Assembly: GCF_000720455.1 (NCBI RefSeq)
Contig: NZ_JOAK01000016.1
Coordinates: 62,001 to 126,000 of the forward strand
From: Streptomyces virginiae
GTDB taxonomy: Bacteria > Actinomycetota > Actinomycetes > Streptomycetales > Streptomycetaceae
DNA: 64,000 nt
Direction of reading: 5' to 3'
In this document: positions 25,876-34,893 of the stretch, one piece after another
How the letters are laid out: each line of letters starts with the position of its first letter
How positions within the stretch are numbered: the first letter of the stretch is position 1
The notes under the pieces: model-generated
The model's input: the letters and a program-made list of their open reading frames with translations, nothing else
What the model was told of the DNA's origin: nothing
The model's database searches: none
Translations under genes and position numbers: made by a program

Positions 25876-26030
25876 CGTTCGCGCTGGCAGCCGGGCACGT
25901 CAATGTCGATATCGCGGGTATGCGCACTGGGACGGGGAGCGTCACCCGCGGGCCGGGTGGGCCCGGCACAGGGCGTTCCGCAGGTGCCGTGGCCGCTCCT
26001 CCGAGACCGACGAGGAAAGCGACTCCTGAC

Positions 26031-27077
26031 ATGAATTCCTCCCAGACGGTGCGTCCCCCTCCCGTACGGGCGGATTCGGGGAGCGACTTCGCCCGACTCT
26101 CCCGGAAGATCCAAGAAGCGGGTCTCATGGCCCGACGCCCCGGGTACTACGCGCTGCGCATCGTGGCCGTGACGTCCCTGTACGCCGCCGGGTGGACGGC
26201 CCTTTTCCTGATCGGCGACAACTGGTGGACGCTGTCGGCGGCTGCCTTCCTCGCCTTCGTGTTCGGGCAGGTGGCCCTGCTCGCGCACGACCTGGCCCAC
26301 CGGCAGGTGTTCCGACTGCGCAGGGCCAGCGAGGTGTCCGGACGCCTCGCCGGCAACTTCGGCATCGGCATGGGGTACGGCTGGTGGCAGGACAAGCACA
26401 CCCGCCACCACGCCAACCCCAACCACGAGGACCTCGATCCCGACCTCGACCCGGACATCTTCGTCTGGACGCAGGACCAGGCCCGCGCGGCCAGCGGACT
26501 GCCGCGGCTGCTCGGCCGCTCGCAGGCGTTGCTGTTCTTCCCGCTGCTCACGCTGGAAGGGTTCAACCTGCACGTGTCCGGGGTGCGGTCGCTGTTCGAC
26601 CGCTCGCTCAAGCATCGGGTGTGGGAGGGGGTCCTGCTCGCCGCGCACTTTGCCGCTTACCTCGGCGCGATGTTCCTGGTGCTGCCGCCCGGCAAGGCGG
26701 TCGCGTTCATCCTGGTCCACCAGTGCCTCTTCGGCGTCTACCTCGGTTCGATCTTCGCGCCGAACCACAAGGGCATGCCGGTCCTGCGGGGCGCCGACCG
26801 TCCCGACTTCCTGCGGCGCCAGGTGCTGACCTCCCGCAACGTGCGCGGAGGCCGGCTCACGGACATCGTCCTGGGCGGTCTCAACTACCAGATTGAGCAC
26901 CACCTCTTCCCGAGCATGCCCAGCCCGCACCTGCGCCGGGCCCGGATCATCGTCCGCGGGTACTGCCGGGAGCTCGGGGTCAGCTACCTGGAGACCAGCC
27001 TGGTCAACTCCTACCGGCAGACCCTCGCCAGCCTCCACGCGGCCGGAGCCCCTCTCAGAGTGCCGCAGACCCCCTGA
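26031..27077 (+). CDS. Membrane fatty acid desaturase
   Basis: A 348-aa integral membrane di-iron desaturase with the three expected histidine boxes: AHDLAHRQVF, WQDKHTRHHANPNHED and NYQIEHHLFPSMP. Membrane pairs lie at about residues 45-85 and 190-245. The QxxHH third box is typical of acyl-lipid front-end/delta-9-like enzymes that introduce a double bond into membrane lipids, lowering membrane rigidity in the cold. The ATG at 26031 follows GAGGAAAG. It sits after a STAS regulator in a stress-gene neighbourhood, so cold or envelope stress control is plausible. Confidence 0.88.
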   Translation: MNSSQTVRPPPVRADSGSDFARLSRKIQEAGLMARRPGYYALRIVAVTSLYAAGWTALFLIGDNWWTLSAAAFLAFVFGQVALLAHDLAHRQVFRLRRASEVSGRLAGNFGIGMGYGWWQDKHTRHHANPNHEDLDPDLDPDIFVWTQDQARAASGLPRLLGRSQALLFFPLLTLEGFNLHVSGVRSLFDRSLKHRVWEGVLLAAHFAAYLGAMFLVLPPGKAVAFILVHQCLFGVYLGSIFAPNHKGMPVLRGADRPDFLRRQVLTSRNVRGGRLTDIVLGGLNYQIEHHLFPSMPSPHLRRARIIVRGYCRELGVSYLETSLVNSYRQTLASLHAAGAPLRVPQTP

Positions 27078-27188
27078 CTGCCGCCACGAACCCGACCGGG
27101 ACGCGGGAAGTCGTTCCACCCCGCGGCGGGCAGCTCGGCGTGGACCGACCGCGGCCGCCGACACCGCTGCCACTGGTCGGTGGCGTAG

Positions 27189-27383
27189 GGCTGGACGCGC
27201 AGCCCCGCGGACTTCGAAGGAGCCCTTGCCCGGCTGCGCGCCTCCCGTCTGGCGTTCGACCCGGAGCGCGGCGAGGGCGTGGTTGTGTACGCGGACGCGG
27301 ACGCGGTGATCGCCAGGCGTGCCGGAGACGTGGAGGAGCAGGAAGCCGCGTTGGCCGAGGTCCTCGAATTCGAGGAGGGCTGA
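27189..27383 (+). pseudogene. C-terminal fragment of a small conserved protein
   Basis: Between a TAG at 27186 and a TGA at 27381 a frame encodes GWTRSPADFEGALARLRASR, then LAFDPERGEGVVVYADADAV, ending VEEQEAALAEVLEFEEG. Composition is protein-like (acidic, helical, regular codon bias), but no start codon suits it and its 5' part seems lost. A strong terminator 8 nt after the stop supports it as a true gene end. Family not recognised. Confidence 0.4.
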
Positions 27384-27390
27384 CCCTCAC

Positions 27391-27432
27391 GACGCCGGTC
27401 CCGGCACCCAGGTGGGTGCCGGGACCGGCGTC
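27391..27432. terminator. Strong bidirectional hairpin terminator
   Basis: Perfect 19-bp arms (GACGCCGGTCCCGGCACCC and its complement) with a 4-nt AGGT loop lie between a plus-strand fragment and the 3' end of the minus-strand PRC-barrel gene. Confidence 0.8.
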
Positions 27433-27449
27433 GTCGTGCGGGATGGCGA

Positions 27450-27818
27450 TCAGGCGGGGCGGCCGCCGAAGGGGGCTCCGGTGCCGTAGTACGTGCCCAG
27501 TTCCTCCCGGTACCCGGCGTCGCCGAGGTGCTTGTCCCGGTGGAACTCGGGGGCGCTCTTGATCTGTTCCTTCGTGCGGTCGACGAAGACCTTCTGCTCC
27601 TCCGGGTCGATCCTGACGACGGTGCTCGCCGGCAGCAGGACCTCCTTGCCGAAGATCCAGACACCGGTGTCGACCACCAGGTAGGCGTCACCGACCTCGT
27701 CGGAGTGCTTGTCGACCTTGCCGATGCTGCCGTCGGTCGCCTCGACCTTGTAGCCGGTCAGATCCGCACCGGCCAGGTGGCCCGAGGTCGGCTGGTAACT
27801 CCACACATGCTCAGTCAC
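27450..27818 (-). CDS. PRC-barrel domain protein
   Basis: A 122-aa protein with a PRC-barrel at about residues 13-80. GADLTGYKVEATDGSIGKVD, then DAYLVVDTGVWIFGKEVLLP, then VVRIDPEEQKVFVDRTKEQI follow the family pattern. The C-terminal 40 residues are polar and end in GAPFGGRPA. The GTG at 27818 follows GGAGGAG, which settles the start; a 191-aa upstream extension is rejected. PRC-barrel proteins in actinobacteria are often general-stress-induced; the molecular role is unknown. Confidence 0.85.
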   Translation of the reverse strand: MTEHVWSYQPTSGHLAGADLTGYKVEATDGSIGKVDKHSDEVGDAYLVVDTGVWIFGKEVLLPASTVVRIDPEEQKVFVDRTKEQIKSAPEFHRDKHLGDAGYREELGTYYGTGAPFGGRPA

Positions 27819-28002
27819 GCGAAAAACAACTCCTCCGGTCAATGGAGGACGACGGAGAAGTGGTTCTCCGTCGTCCTCTTTGTTCCGTACGTCGTGCTCG
27901 GCGGATGGTCCTGCGTTCCGCCTGAACTTCGCCTGCCCCGCCTTTGCGACTTCACGCACCCGGATCGAACGGGTTGCTGCTGAGTCACGGCGACCGGTAC
28001 GG

Positions 28003-28164
28003 CTACCAGCGATACCAGCGGGCACTACCGCCCTTGGGGCGGGCGACGAAACCGATCAGCCACAGGATCAGGACTGCGACAGCCACCCACCAGAGAATCT
28101 TCACCGCGAAACCCGCGCCGAAGAGGATCAGGGCCAGCAGAAGAACGAGAAGCAGGGGAACCAT
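28003..28164 (-). CDS. Small hydrophobic membrane protein
   Basis: A 53-aa protein with two hydrophobic helices (VPLLLVLLLALILFGAGFAV and ILWWVAVAVLILWLIGFVAR) and a short basic tail, KGGSARWYRW. GGAGG lies 10 nt before the ATG at 28164, favouring it over the ATG at 28185. Similar tiny membrane proteins are common in Streptomyces near general-stress genes; no function is known. Confidence 0.7.
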   Translation of the reverse strand: MVPLLLVLLLALILFGAGFAVKILWWVAVAVLILWLIGFVARPKGGSARWYRW

Positions 28165-28395
28165 AGTTATCAACCTCCGAAGCACCGTGTGCCCGACCGG
28201 ACCCAGGACATGTATGCGATTCTTATGTGTTTCTTATTCCGGCCGAAGGGCAGGAGATCTCGCCTGCGATCACCCGCTTCTCCGCGACGACGCTTGGGCG
28301 CCAGACGCGCGGAGCCGGGCGCACGCAGAGGGCCGCCTTACGCCGAATGGCCCAGTCGGCAAGGCGCCAAAGGGGCGTTGGGGCAGACATGCTCC

Positions 28396-28836
28396 ATGGA
28401 CAGCAATCACGAGATGGATCCGGCCCACGAGGCTCCGGAGGGTGTCGACGAGAAGACGGTGCGCGCTCTGGGCGCGCTTTCGAAGGCGCTGGAAACCACG
28501 GAGAGAGCCCGCGGTCACCTCTACGGGTTCCACCAGCTGACCGGAACCGCGGACTTCGAGCTGGGCGACGCGGCCCGGCTCCTGCGCGAGGCGGGGCACG
28601 AGGAGCAGGCCGCCCGCGTCGAGCGCGAGATCGTGGGCCGCAACGTCATCCCGGGCCACTGGACGTTCCAGATCATCGAGGCCTACAACTCCACCTACTA
28701 CCGGCCCTTCGCCGCGGTGGAACGGAACATCGTCGACGAGGTGGCCGGTGGACGCGACCACCTGCTGGAGGCCCGCCTCAAAACGATTCGCCGCACCCCC
28801 GACCATCCCGATCACACCGCAACGCCCCCCTCCTGA
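28396..28836 (+). CDS. Conserved hypothetical helical protein
   Basis: A 146-aa soluble, acidic, mainly helical protein: KTVRALGALSKALETTERAR, HLYGFHQLTGTADFELGDAA, then ERNIVDEVAGGRDHLLEARL. It has no signal peptide or membrane segment. The ATG at 28396 has only a weak upstream purine stretch. I do not recognise a catalytic motif; family-level function unknown. It lies between the small hydrophobic protein gene and a hemerythrin gene in the stress-type neighbourhood. Confidence 0.65.
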   Translation: MDSNHEMDPAHEAPEGVDEKTVRALGALSKALETTERARGHLYGFHQLTGTADFELGDAARLLREAGHEEQAARVEREIVGRNVIPGHWTFQIIEAYNSTYYRPFAAVERNIVDEVAGGRDHLLEARLKTIRRTPDHPDHTATPPS

Positions 28837-29170
28837 AGAAGGCCCGCCTCGCCGGGGGCGTCGGTCAGGGCCATCGAACCCGGATGACCGGCCGGGGCTT
28901 CCCCGCGGGGTGGAGCAGGCGCGCAGGGGCTCGTCATGCTGAAGCCTCCGGCACGTTCCGAGGACCAGGCCGTTCACGCACATGCCAAGACGTCGAACGG
29001 GTCTATGCCGGACGGTGTGCCGGCGCGGTTCGGTGGCCCAGCGGACGGCGTAGGCATGTCACCCGTCCTGGCCAATCCCTCCTCTCGGGCGAGCGCCGCG
29101 AGCGCGGGCCGGGTACACGCGCGTGGGTGGCCGGCCGGGCCGCCCGGTACTGCGAGCTCTGGAGGCGTTG
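28837..29170. other. Intergenic region upstream of the hemerythrin gene
   Basis: 334 nt with no supported gene. Open frames here are antisense or out-of-frame to neighbours. TGGAGG at 29160 is the ribosome binding site of the following gene. Confidence 0.4.
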
Positions 29171-29644
29171 GTGGACGGGATCGTGCTGCTCAAGGAAGAC
29201 CACAAGACGGTCGAGAAGCTGTTCAAGCAGTTCGAGAAGGCAGACGACGACGCTCACGCGGAGAAACGGAAGATCGCCGACCAGGTGATCGAAGAGCTGA
29301 CCACCCACACCTGGATCGAGGAGAAGATCTTCTACCCGGCCGCGCGTGAGGCCGCCCCCGACACCAAGGACCACGTCCTCGAGAGCATCGAGGAGCATCA
29401 CGTCGTGCTGTGGATGCTCTCCGAGCTGAAGGACCTGGACGCGGCCGACGAGCGGTTCGACGCGAAGATGAGCGTGCTGATGGAGAACGTCCGGCACCAC
29501 GTCGAGGAAGAGGAGAAGGAGTGGTTCCCCGACGTTCGCAAGGCCATGGGCCGTAACCGTCTCACGGAACTGGGCGAACAGATGGAGGCGGCGAAGAAGA
29601 AGGCCCCCGGCGAACCCCTTGCCGTCCCGAGCGCCAAAGACTGA
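29171..29644 (+). CDS. Hemerythrin HHE-domain protein
   Basis: A 157-aa four-helix protein with the iron-ligand pattern of HHE hemerythrins: LLKEDHKTVEKLF (His in helix 1), TTHTWIEEKIFYPA (His and Glu), IEEHHVVLWML and RHHVEEEEKEWFP. The last 25 residues are Lys/Ala/Pro-rich. GGAGG sits 6 nt before the GTG at 29171; longer ATG starts have no such site. These proteins bind a di-iron centre and oxygen, nitric oxide or peroxide, consistent with the adjacent broken catalase gene. Confidence 0.88.
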   Translation: MDGIVLLKEDHKTVEKLFKQFEKADDDAHAEKRKIADQVIEELTTHTWIEEKIFYPAAREAAPDTKDHVLESIEEHHVVLWMLSELKDLDAADERFDAKMSVLMENVRHHVEEEEKEWFPDVRKAMGRNRLTELGEQMEAAKKKAPGEPLAVPSAKD

Positions 29645-29849
29645 TCGCGGGCCGGTCGGCTCGCTCGCGCGCTCACGGGGAGACGCGACCGCCGAAGCGT
29701 GCCGGCGGGCGCTGCTCCTCAGATGAAGGACCGTGTTGATCTCCCTCACGGACCTGCGCCGGGAGCCGGTGAGGCCGACACCACACCACCTCACGGGTGA
29801 ACCGCGGTAAGCCCCGAGCCGGGACGCGCTGCCCTTACCGACCCGCCCG

Positions 29850-29885
29850 TTGCCGCCCATCCGCGAGCCCGCGGGTGGGCGGCAA
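29850..29885. terminator. Hairpin terminator between convergent genes
   Basis: 16-bp arms with one mismatch (TTGCCGCCCATCCGCG versus CGCGGGTGGGCGGCAA) and a 4-nt loop. It lies between the hemerythrin gene (plus) and the catalase pseudogene (minus), so it probably serves both. Confidence 0.6.
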
Positions 29886-29897
29886 GGAGCGATGGCG

Positions 29898-31995
29898 TCA
29901 GAGGTTGGCAGGGAAGCGGTCCCATGCGCGGTGTCCACCCAGCGCCCGCGTCAGTTCCGCCACGACGGCCGTGCTGGATTCGCCGGTGGCGATGCCCGGC
30001 TCGTCCGCAGTGATGCCGGCGGACTCCAGTAGGCGCTCCGCGCCGTCCCACCCGCCGACAGCCTTCCCGTGGCGGTACGCCTCCGTCAGGAGCAGCAGCA
30101 CGCGCGGGTCGGGGGCTTGTGGCGGCTGCGCGGTGCCGGCCTTGGCGTCGCGGGCGCCGTACGCATCTGCGCCCGCCCGGGGCTCACCTGCCAGGAGGAG
30201 CGCATCGAATTCGACGGAGCGGGCGGTCGCGTAGGTCCGCTGGACCGCGATCGGGTCGCCGTCCGGGCCGAGGGTGCCGCCGGTCGGGGCGATGACGAGG
30301 GGCACCATGCCGGTGTCGAGGACGGCTTGCCGGGCGCTACGTACGCCGTCCACATCGGAGGCGGCGTCGGCGATGATGCCGATGACGCGGCCGTCCGGCG
30401 GCCAGGTCCCGCCCATCTGGGAGAGGGCCGGACTGGGGTCGGGCGAAGCGAGCGGTTCGGTGGACGTGGGGGCCGGGAGGCCGAGTCCGGTGGCGACCTG
30501 TTCGCAGAGTTCCGTGTCGATGTTCGCGAGGACTTGGAGGGTGCGTTCCTTGATGGCCTGCTCGTAGCACTTGTTCAGTTCGAAGGTGTAGGCGGCGACG
30601 ATGTGTTCGCGCTCGGGCGGGGTCATGCTGAGCCAGAAGAGCCGCGGTTGGGAAAAGTGGTCCGAGAAGGAGGCGGGTGCCTCGCGGACCTTGCTCGCTG
30701 CCGGAACCTTGACGGGCGTTTCGATGAAGGCGCTCATGTCGGCGCCGGCGAGGAAGGGGCAGCCGCCGTCGAGGCTGTTGGGGTGATAGGGGGCTACGCC
30801 CGTGTGGACGGCGCTCTGGTGCATGCCGTCGCGGAGCATGTCGTTGACGGGCGCGTGCGGCCGGTTGATCGGGATCTGCCCGAAGTTCGGGCCGCCGAGC
30901 CGGCTGATCTGCGTGTCGAGGTAGGAGAAGAGCCGGCCGGCGAGCAGCGGGTCGTCGGTGACGTCGATGCCGGGGACCAGGTGGCCGGGGTGGAAGGCGA
31001 CCTGCTCCGTCTCGGCGAAGTAGTTCTTGGTGTTGGCGTTCAGGGTCATGAGGCCGATGGGCTGAACGGGCGAGAGTTCCTCGGGGACGATTTTGGTGGG
31101 GTCGAGGAGGTCGATGCCCTCGAACATCTGGTCGTCGGTGTCGGGGAAGACCTGGATGCCCAGTTCCCACTGTGGGAACGCGCCGGATTGGATGGCGTCG
31201 AAGAGGTCCCGGCGGTGGAAGTCCGGGTCCATGCCGCTGATGAGCTGTGCTTCCTCCCAGACCAGGGAGTGCACGCCCAGCTTCGGCTTCCAGTGGAACT
31301 TCACCAGCACGCTCTCCTCGGCTGCGTTGACCAGCCGGAAGGTGTGGACTCCGAAGCCCTCCATCATGCGGTACGAGCGGGGGATGCCCCGGTCGGACAT
31401 GTTCCAGATGGTGTGGTGGGTGGCTTCGGTGTGCAGGGAGACGAAGTCCCAGAAGGTGTCGTGCGCGCTCTGGGAACCCACGGGTGTCGCGCACCGTGTC
31501 GGCGGAGCCGCGTGAGCCGAGGACGGTGGAGAAGCGTACGAAGACGGGCGTCTCCACGTCCTTGGCGAGGAACGCGGCCTTGGACACCTCGCCCGCCGTT
31601 CCGTACCCCTGGAAGACCCCGTGCGCGGCGGCGCCACGCGCATGAACCACTCGCTCGGGGATCCGCTCGTGGTCGAAGTGGGTGATTTTCTCGCGTAGGT
31701 GGTGGTCCTGCAGGAGGACCGGACCGCGGGCTCCGGCCTTGAGTGAGTGATCGGTCTCCGGCAGACGTGTGCCTTGGGCGGTGGTCAGGTATGCGCCGCT
31801 CTGCGCCACGCGTGCCTGGTCCGCTCCGGTGGGCTGTCCGGTGGGGCTCACCGTCTCGGGGCCTTCCTGGTCCGGCTTCGGGGGCAGCGGTTCCCCCGGT
31901 TGCAGGGGCTCGGCCACGGGCGGGGGTACGGGGCCCGGTCGGCCCGGCAGTTCGTTCCTGGCGGCGTCTTCTGCCGACTGCTGTTGCTTCGTCAT
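29898..31995 (-). pseudogene. katE: Large-subunit (KatE-type) catalase, broken by an internal deletion and frameshift
   Basis: The N-terminal part starts at ATG 31995 (AGGAGA upstream) and holds [20 protein letters not shown] with the distal His, then [20 protein letters not shown]. At about 31471-31480 the reading jumps from ...DTRGF directly to [20 protein letters not shown] in another frame. The usual segment of about 45 residues between these motifs, with the GNNIPVFFIQD box and the distal haem-pocket Asn, is absent. The rest is intact: the proximal Tyr motif [15 protein letters not shown] and a C-terminal flavodoxin-like domain ([20 protein letters not shown]) typical of about 700-750-residue catalases. 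As written no full enzyme can be made. A recent deletion or an assembly error are both possible. Confidence 0.85.
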
Positions 31996-32059
31996 GGTCG
32001 GTCTCCTCATGGGCGCCGGTGTGGTGGGACGAGGGGCCTGCGCATCTGCTCTCCGCAGG

Positions 32060-32953
32060 TCACGGGAGGGGTGTGCCGCCGGTGGCATTGACGATCTCGC
32101 CGGTGATGTAGCCGGCTTGGGGCGAGGCCAGGAAGACGTAGGCGGGAGCCATCTCCGCCGGCTGGGCCGCCCGCCCCAGGGGCGACTGCTTGCCGAACTC
32201 CGTCACGTCGGGCATGGTCGCCGGGATCAACGGCGTCCAGACCGGTCCTGGGGCCACTGCGTTGACGCGGATGCCGCGTTCGGCGACCATCTGCGCCAGC
32301 CCGTGGGTGAAAGAGATGATCGCCGACTTCGTCATCGCGTAGTCGAGCAGGTGCGGGCTGGGCTGATAGCCCTGTACCGAGGCGGTGTTGATGATCGACC
32401 CGCCACGCGGAATATGGGCGAGGGCCGCACGGGAGAGCCAGAACATCCCGTACAGGTTGGTCTTCATCACCCGGTCGAACTGCTCCGTGGTGATCGCCTC
32501 GATCCCGTCGGGCTGGGACATCTGGTACGCGGCGTTGTTCACGAGGATGTCGAGGTGCCCCAGCTCGCTCACGGCACGGTCGATCAGGGCCTCGCACTGA
32601 GCCTCGTCGCGGATGTCGCACTGGACGGGGACGGCTTTGCGGCCCGCCTCACCGACCAGACGGGCGGTCTCGGCCGCATCGTCGGCTTCCTCCGGCAGGT
32701 GGGTGAGGACGACGTCCGCGCCCTCCCGGGCGAAGGCCAGGCATACGGCCCTGCCGATGCCGGAATCGCCTCCCGTGACCAGGGCCGCCCGGTCCAGGAG
32801 GACGTCGTGGCCTTGGTAGGAGCCCTCGCCGTGATCGGGTCGGGGATCCATCTCCTCGGTCGAGCCCGGGGGCTCCTGCTCCTGGTCGGGGAACGGCGGG
32901 CGTGGGTGGCGGGTGACGGGGTCGGAAACTCGGGGCGCTTTCTGGGACGACAT
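32060..32953 (-). CDS. Short-chain dehydrogenase/reductase (SDR)
   Basis: A 297-aa SDR with a polar N-terminal extension of about 50 residues. The cofactor motif is [20 protein letters not shown], followed by [10 protein letters not shown]. The catalytic triad region is [24 protein letters not shown] (Ser, Tyr, Lys) and the C-terminus ends [17 protein letters not shown]. This belongs to the YghA/YhdF-like group with an N-terminal extension, often general-stress-induced. GGAGAT lies before the ATG at 32953. It is the gene upstream of katE on the same strand (64-nt gap), so the two may be co-transcribed. Substrate unknown. Confidence 0.88.
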   Translation of the reverse strand: MSSQKAPRVSDPVTRHPRPPFPDQEQEPPGSTEEMDPRPDHGEGSYQGHDVLLDRAALVTGGDSGIGRAVCLAFAREGADVVLTHLPEEADDAAETARLVGEAGRKAVPVQCDIRDEAQCEALIDRAVSELGHLDILVNNAAYQMSQPDGIEAITTEQFDRVMKTNLYGMFWLSRAALAHIPRGGSIINTASVQGYQPSPHLLDYAMTKSAIISFTHGLAQMVAERGIRVNAVAPGPVWTPLIPATMPDVTEFGKQSPLGRAAQPAEMAPAYVFLASPQAGYITGEIVNATGGTPLP

Positions 32954-32999
32954 TCGTATCTCCGGTCTCCGGGGCACGCAGGGGCGGGGCTGTGGGTCA

Positions 33000-33180
33000 G
33001 CTCGCCGGGCAGGGGGCTGCCCTGAGGCTTCGCCGACCCAGCAGGTGACGGCGTTCGGGGCGAGGGAAGCCGACGTCGTTCAGGCCCCGGAAGAGGCCGG
33101 CGCTGACCGTGTGGGCTGCGTCCTCGTTGCCGACGACACAGACCGCGGCGACCGAGAGGGCGACAGGGTGCGAACGAGCG
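33000..33180 (-). pseudogene. Remnant of an NAD(P)H-dependent FMN reductase/flavodoxin-fold protein
   Basis: Upstream of the SDR gene the minus strand encodes VALSVAAVCVVGNEDAAHTV and then SAGLFRGLNDVGF. After a frame change it reads SLAPNAVTCWVGEASG. The VGNEDxAHxxxAxLxxGLNDxGF...PANAxTxWVGEA order is that of a flavin reductase of the flavodoxin fold. The N-terminal FMN-binding part is missing. It is a decayed fragment, recognised from a short match only. Confidence 0.4.
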
Positions 33181-33331
33181 CAACAGCGCGGAGCGGGGTG
33201 TGATTGTTGGGATCCATGGTGTTCGGCTACCCCCACCCCCGCCTTTGATGTCGCAAGCAATCCCTTTTCATCCCCTTTGGCTCAAGCCGTCGGCGTGCGG
33301 TGTTCCGGCAGGCTCCGCCGTCTTGATCCGC

Positions 33332-33359
33332 GGCCGGACCCGGCAGGGCGGGTCCGGCC
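33332..33359 (-). terminator. Hairpin terminator after the formaldehyde dehydrogenase gene
   Basis: Perfect 11-bp arms GGCCGGACCCG/CGGGTCCGGCC with a 6-nt loop, about 10 nt downstream of the minus-strand stop at 33370. Confidence 0.75.
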
Positions 33360-33369
33360 CGGTCCGCGA

Positions 33370-34689
33370 TCAGTGTTCGAGAGCCCGCTCCAGCTGTTGC
33401 TTGTTCATGTGAGAACGGCCCTCGATGCCCTGCGCTCTGGCCTCTCGGCGCAGCTCCTCCAGGGTGTGCTCGGAGGAACCGCCCGTGGTGCGCCCGCTGC
33501 GCTTGGCGGCGGACGTCCGGCGGCCGCTGCCGGCACTGCCGTTGGGGTGGAGAACGACCTTGGTCCAGCCGTCGTCGCGGTTGTCGAAGTGCTCGTAGGC
33601 CGAAGACGCCTCGTCGAGGCCGAGTTCGTGGGAGACGAGGAAGCTCGGCTGAGCCTTGCCGCCGGCGATGAGATCCCGAAGGGCCCGGTTGTAGCGTTTG
33701 ACGGGAGCCTGGCCGGTACCGATGTGCTGGCCCTTGAACCAGAGCATGCCGAAGTCCAGCGGCACCTTCCCCTGGGCTTCCAGCTCGCCCTGGGCCTCGG
33801 CTCCGCCCGGGTCCTCGGGCAGGAACACCCCGACCACGCCGATGCCGCCGGTGAACCGGACCGACTCGATGAGCCCGTTCATGGTCAGCGTCGCGTCCTC
33901 CTCGCCCTGGGGGTCGTGGGCTTGGTAGCCCACGCATTCGCAGCCGTTGTCCGCGCCCAGACCGAGGGTGGCTTCCTTGACCACCTCGGCCGGATCCTGC
34001 TCGGCGGTGCTGATCGCGATCGCGCCGATCTCCTCGGCCAGCCGCAGTCGGTCGGGGTGGTGGTCGGCGACCCAGACGCGGCCGGCGCCCTTGAGGATCG
34101 CCGAGTAGGCGGCCATGAGGCCGACGGGGCCCGCGCCGTAGACGATCGTCTGGTCGCCGGGCTTGACGCCCGCCATCTCCGTGGCGTGGTAGCCCGTGGG
34201 GAAGATGTCGGCCAGCATCACGTAGTCGAGCTGGCGCTCGGCGGCGTCCTCGCCCAGGCGCAGGGCATTGAAGTCGCCGTAGGGTACGCGCAGGAGTTCC
34301 GCCTGGCCGCCCTGGTAGGGGCCCATCTCGGCGAAGCCGTACGCGGCGCCGGCCATGTCCGGCTCGGGCTGCATGGTGAGGCAGTAGTTCGTCAGGCCCT
34401 GCTCGCACTGCTTGCAGAAGCCGCAGGCGATGTTGAAGGGCAGGACAACCCAGTCTCCGACTTTGACCTTGCTGACCGCCTGTCCGACCTCGACGACCTG
34501 GCCGAGGTTCTCGTGGCCGAGGGTCCGGCCCGTCTCGAAAGAGGTCCGGCCCTCGTACATGTGCAGGTCGGAGCCGCAGATGTTGGTGGTGGTGATCTTC
34601 ACCAGGATGTCGCCGGGGTGCTCGATCTTCGCGTCGGGGACGTCCTTGACCGTCACCGTGCGCGGACCTTCGTACACTGCCGCTTTCAT
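33370..34689 (-). CDS. Glutathione-independent formaldehyde dehydrogenase-like zinc enzyme with a Rho_N-like tail
   Basis: A 439-aa zinc-dependent medium-chain dehydrogenase. Catalytic zinc ligands are C38 (NICGSDLHMYEG) and H59 (GHENLG). Structural zinc cysteines are C89, C92, C95 and C103. The NAD-binding motif reads YGAGPVGLMAAYSAILKGAG. Length, the CGFCKQCEQGLTNYC box and the DHHPDRLRLAEEIGA segment fit the FdhA group that oxidises formaldehyde without glutathione. The last 65 residues are an added Ser/Arg/Gly linker and a Rho_N/SAP-like helix pair (HTLEELRREARAQGIEGRSH), unusual for this enzyme. The ATG is well placed and a terminator follows. It likely detoxifies aldehydes. Confidence 0.87.
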   Translation of the reverse strand: MKAAVYEGPRTVTVKDVPDAKIEHPGDILVKITTTNICGSDLHMYEGRTSFETGRTLGHENLGQVVEVGQAVSKVKVGDWVVLPFNIACGFCKQCEQGLTNYCLTMQPEPDMAGAAYGFAEMGPYQGGQAELLRVPYGDFNALRLGEDAAERQLDYVMLADIFPTGYHATEMAGVKPGDQTIVYGAGPVGLMAAYSAILKGAGRVWVADHHPDRLRLAEEIGAIAISTAEQDPAEVVKEATLGLGADNGCECVGYQAHDPQGEEDATLTMNGLIESVRFTGGIGVVGVFLPEDPGGAEAQGELEAQGKVPLDFGMLWFKGQHIGTGQAPVKRYNRALRDLIAGGKAQPSFLVSHELGLDEASSAYEHFDNRDDGWTKVVLHPNGSAGSGRRTSAAKRSGRTTGGSSEHTLEELRREARAQGIEGRSHMNKQQLERALEH

Positions 34690-34893
34690 GGTCGTTCCTT
34701 GCCGACGCCACGCTTCACCGGACGCTCCACGGAGGGTGGTGGCATCTGAGGGGGCGTTTGGCGCGCGGTTGACCTCGAATGACTCAACCGCGGTGGACGT
34801 CCGTCCGCAGGAGCAGCTGACGCCTTTCTCATGGCCGCCTACCCCGCCCCCGCTACGTCACACCACGCGGGACCGGGGTTGGTGCGCGGGTCC

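Noticed and set aside
28936..29349. A 137-aa plus-strand reading before the hemerythrin gene
   Set aside because: It overlaps the hemerythrin gene in another frame, lacks a ribosome binding site and becomes Arg/Gly noise.
30069..31685. A 538-codon plus-strand frame opposite the catalase
   Set aside because: Antisense shadow; catalase motifs are on the minus strand.
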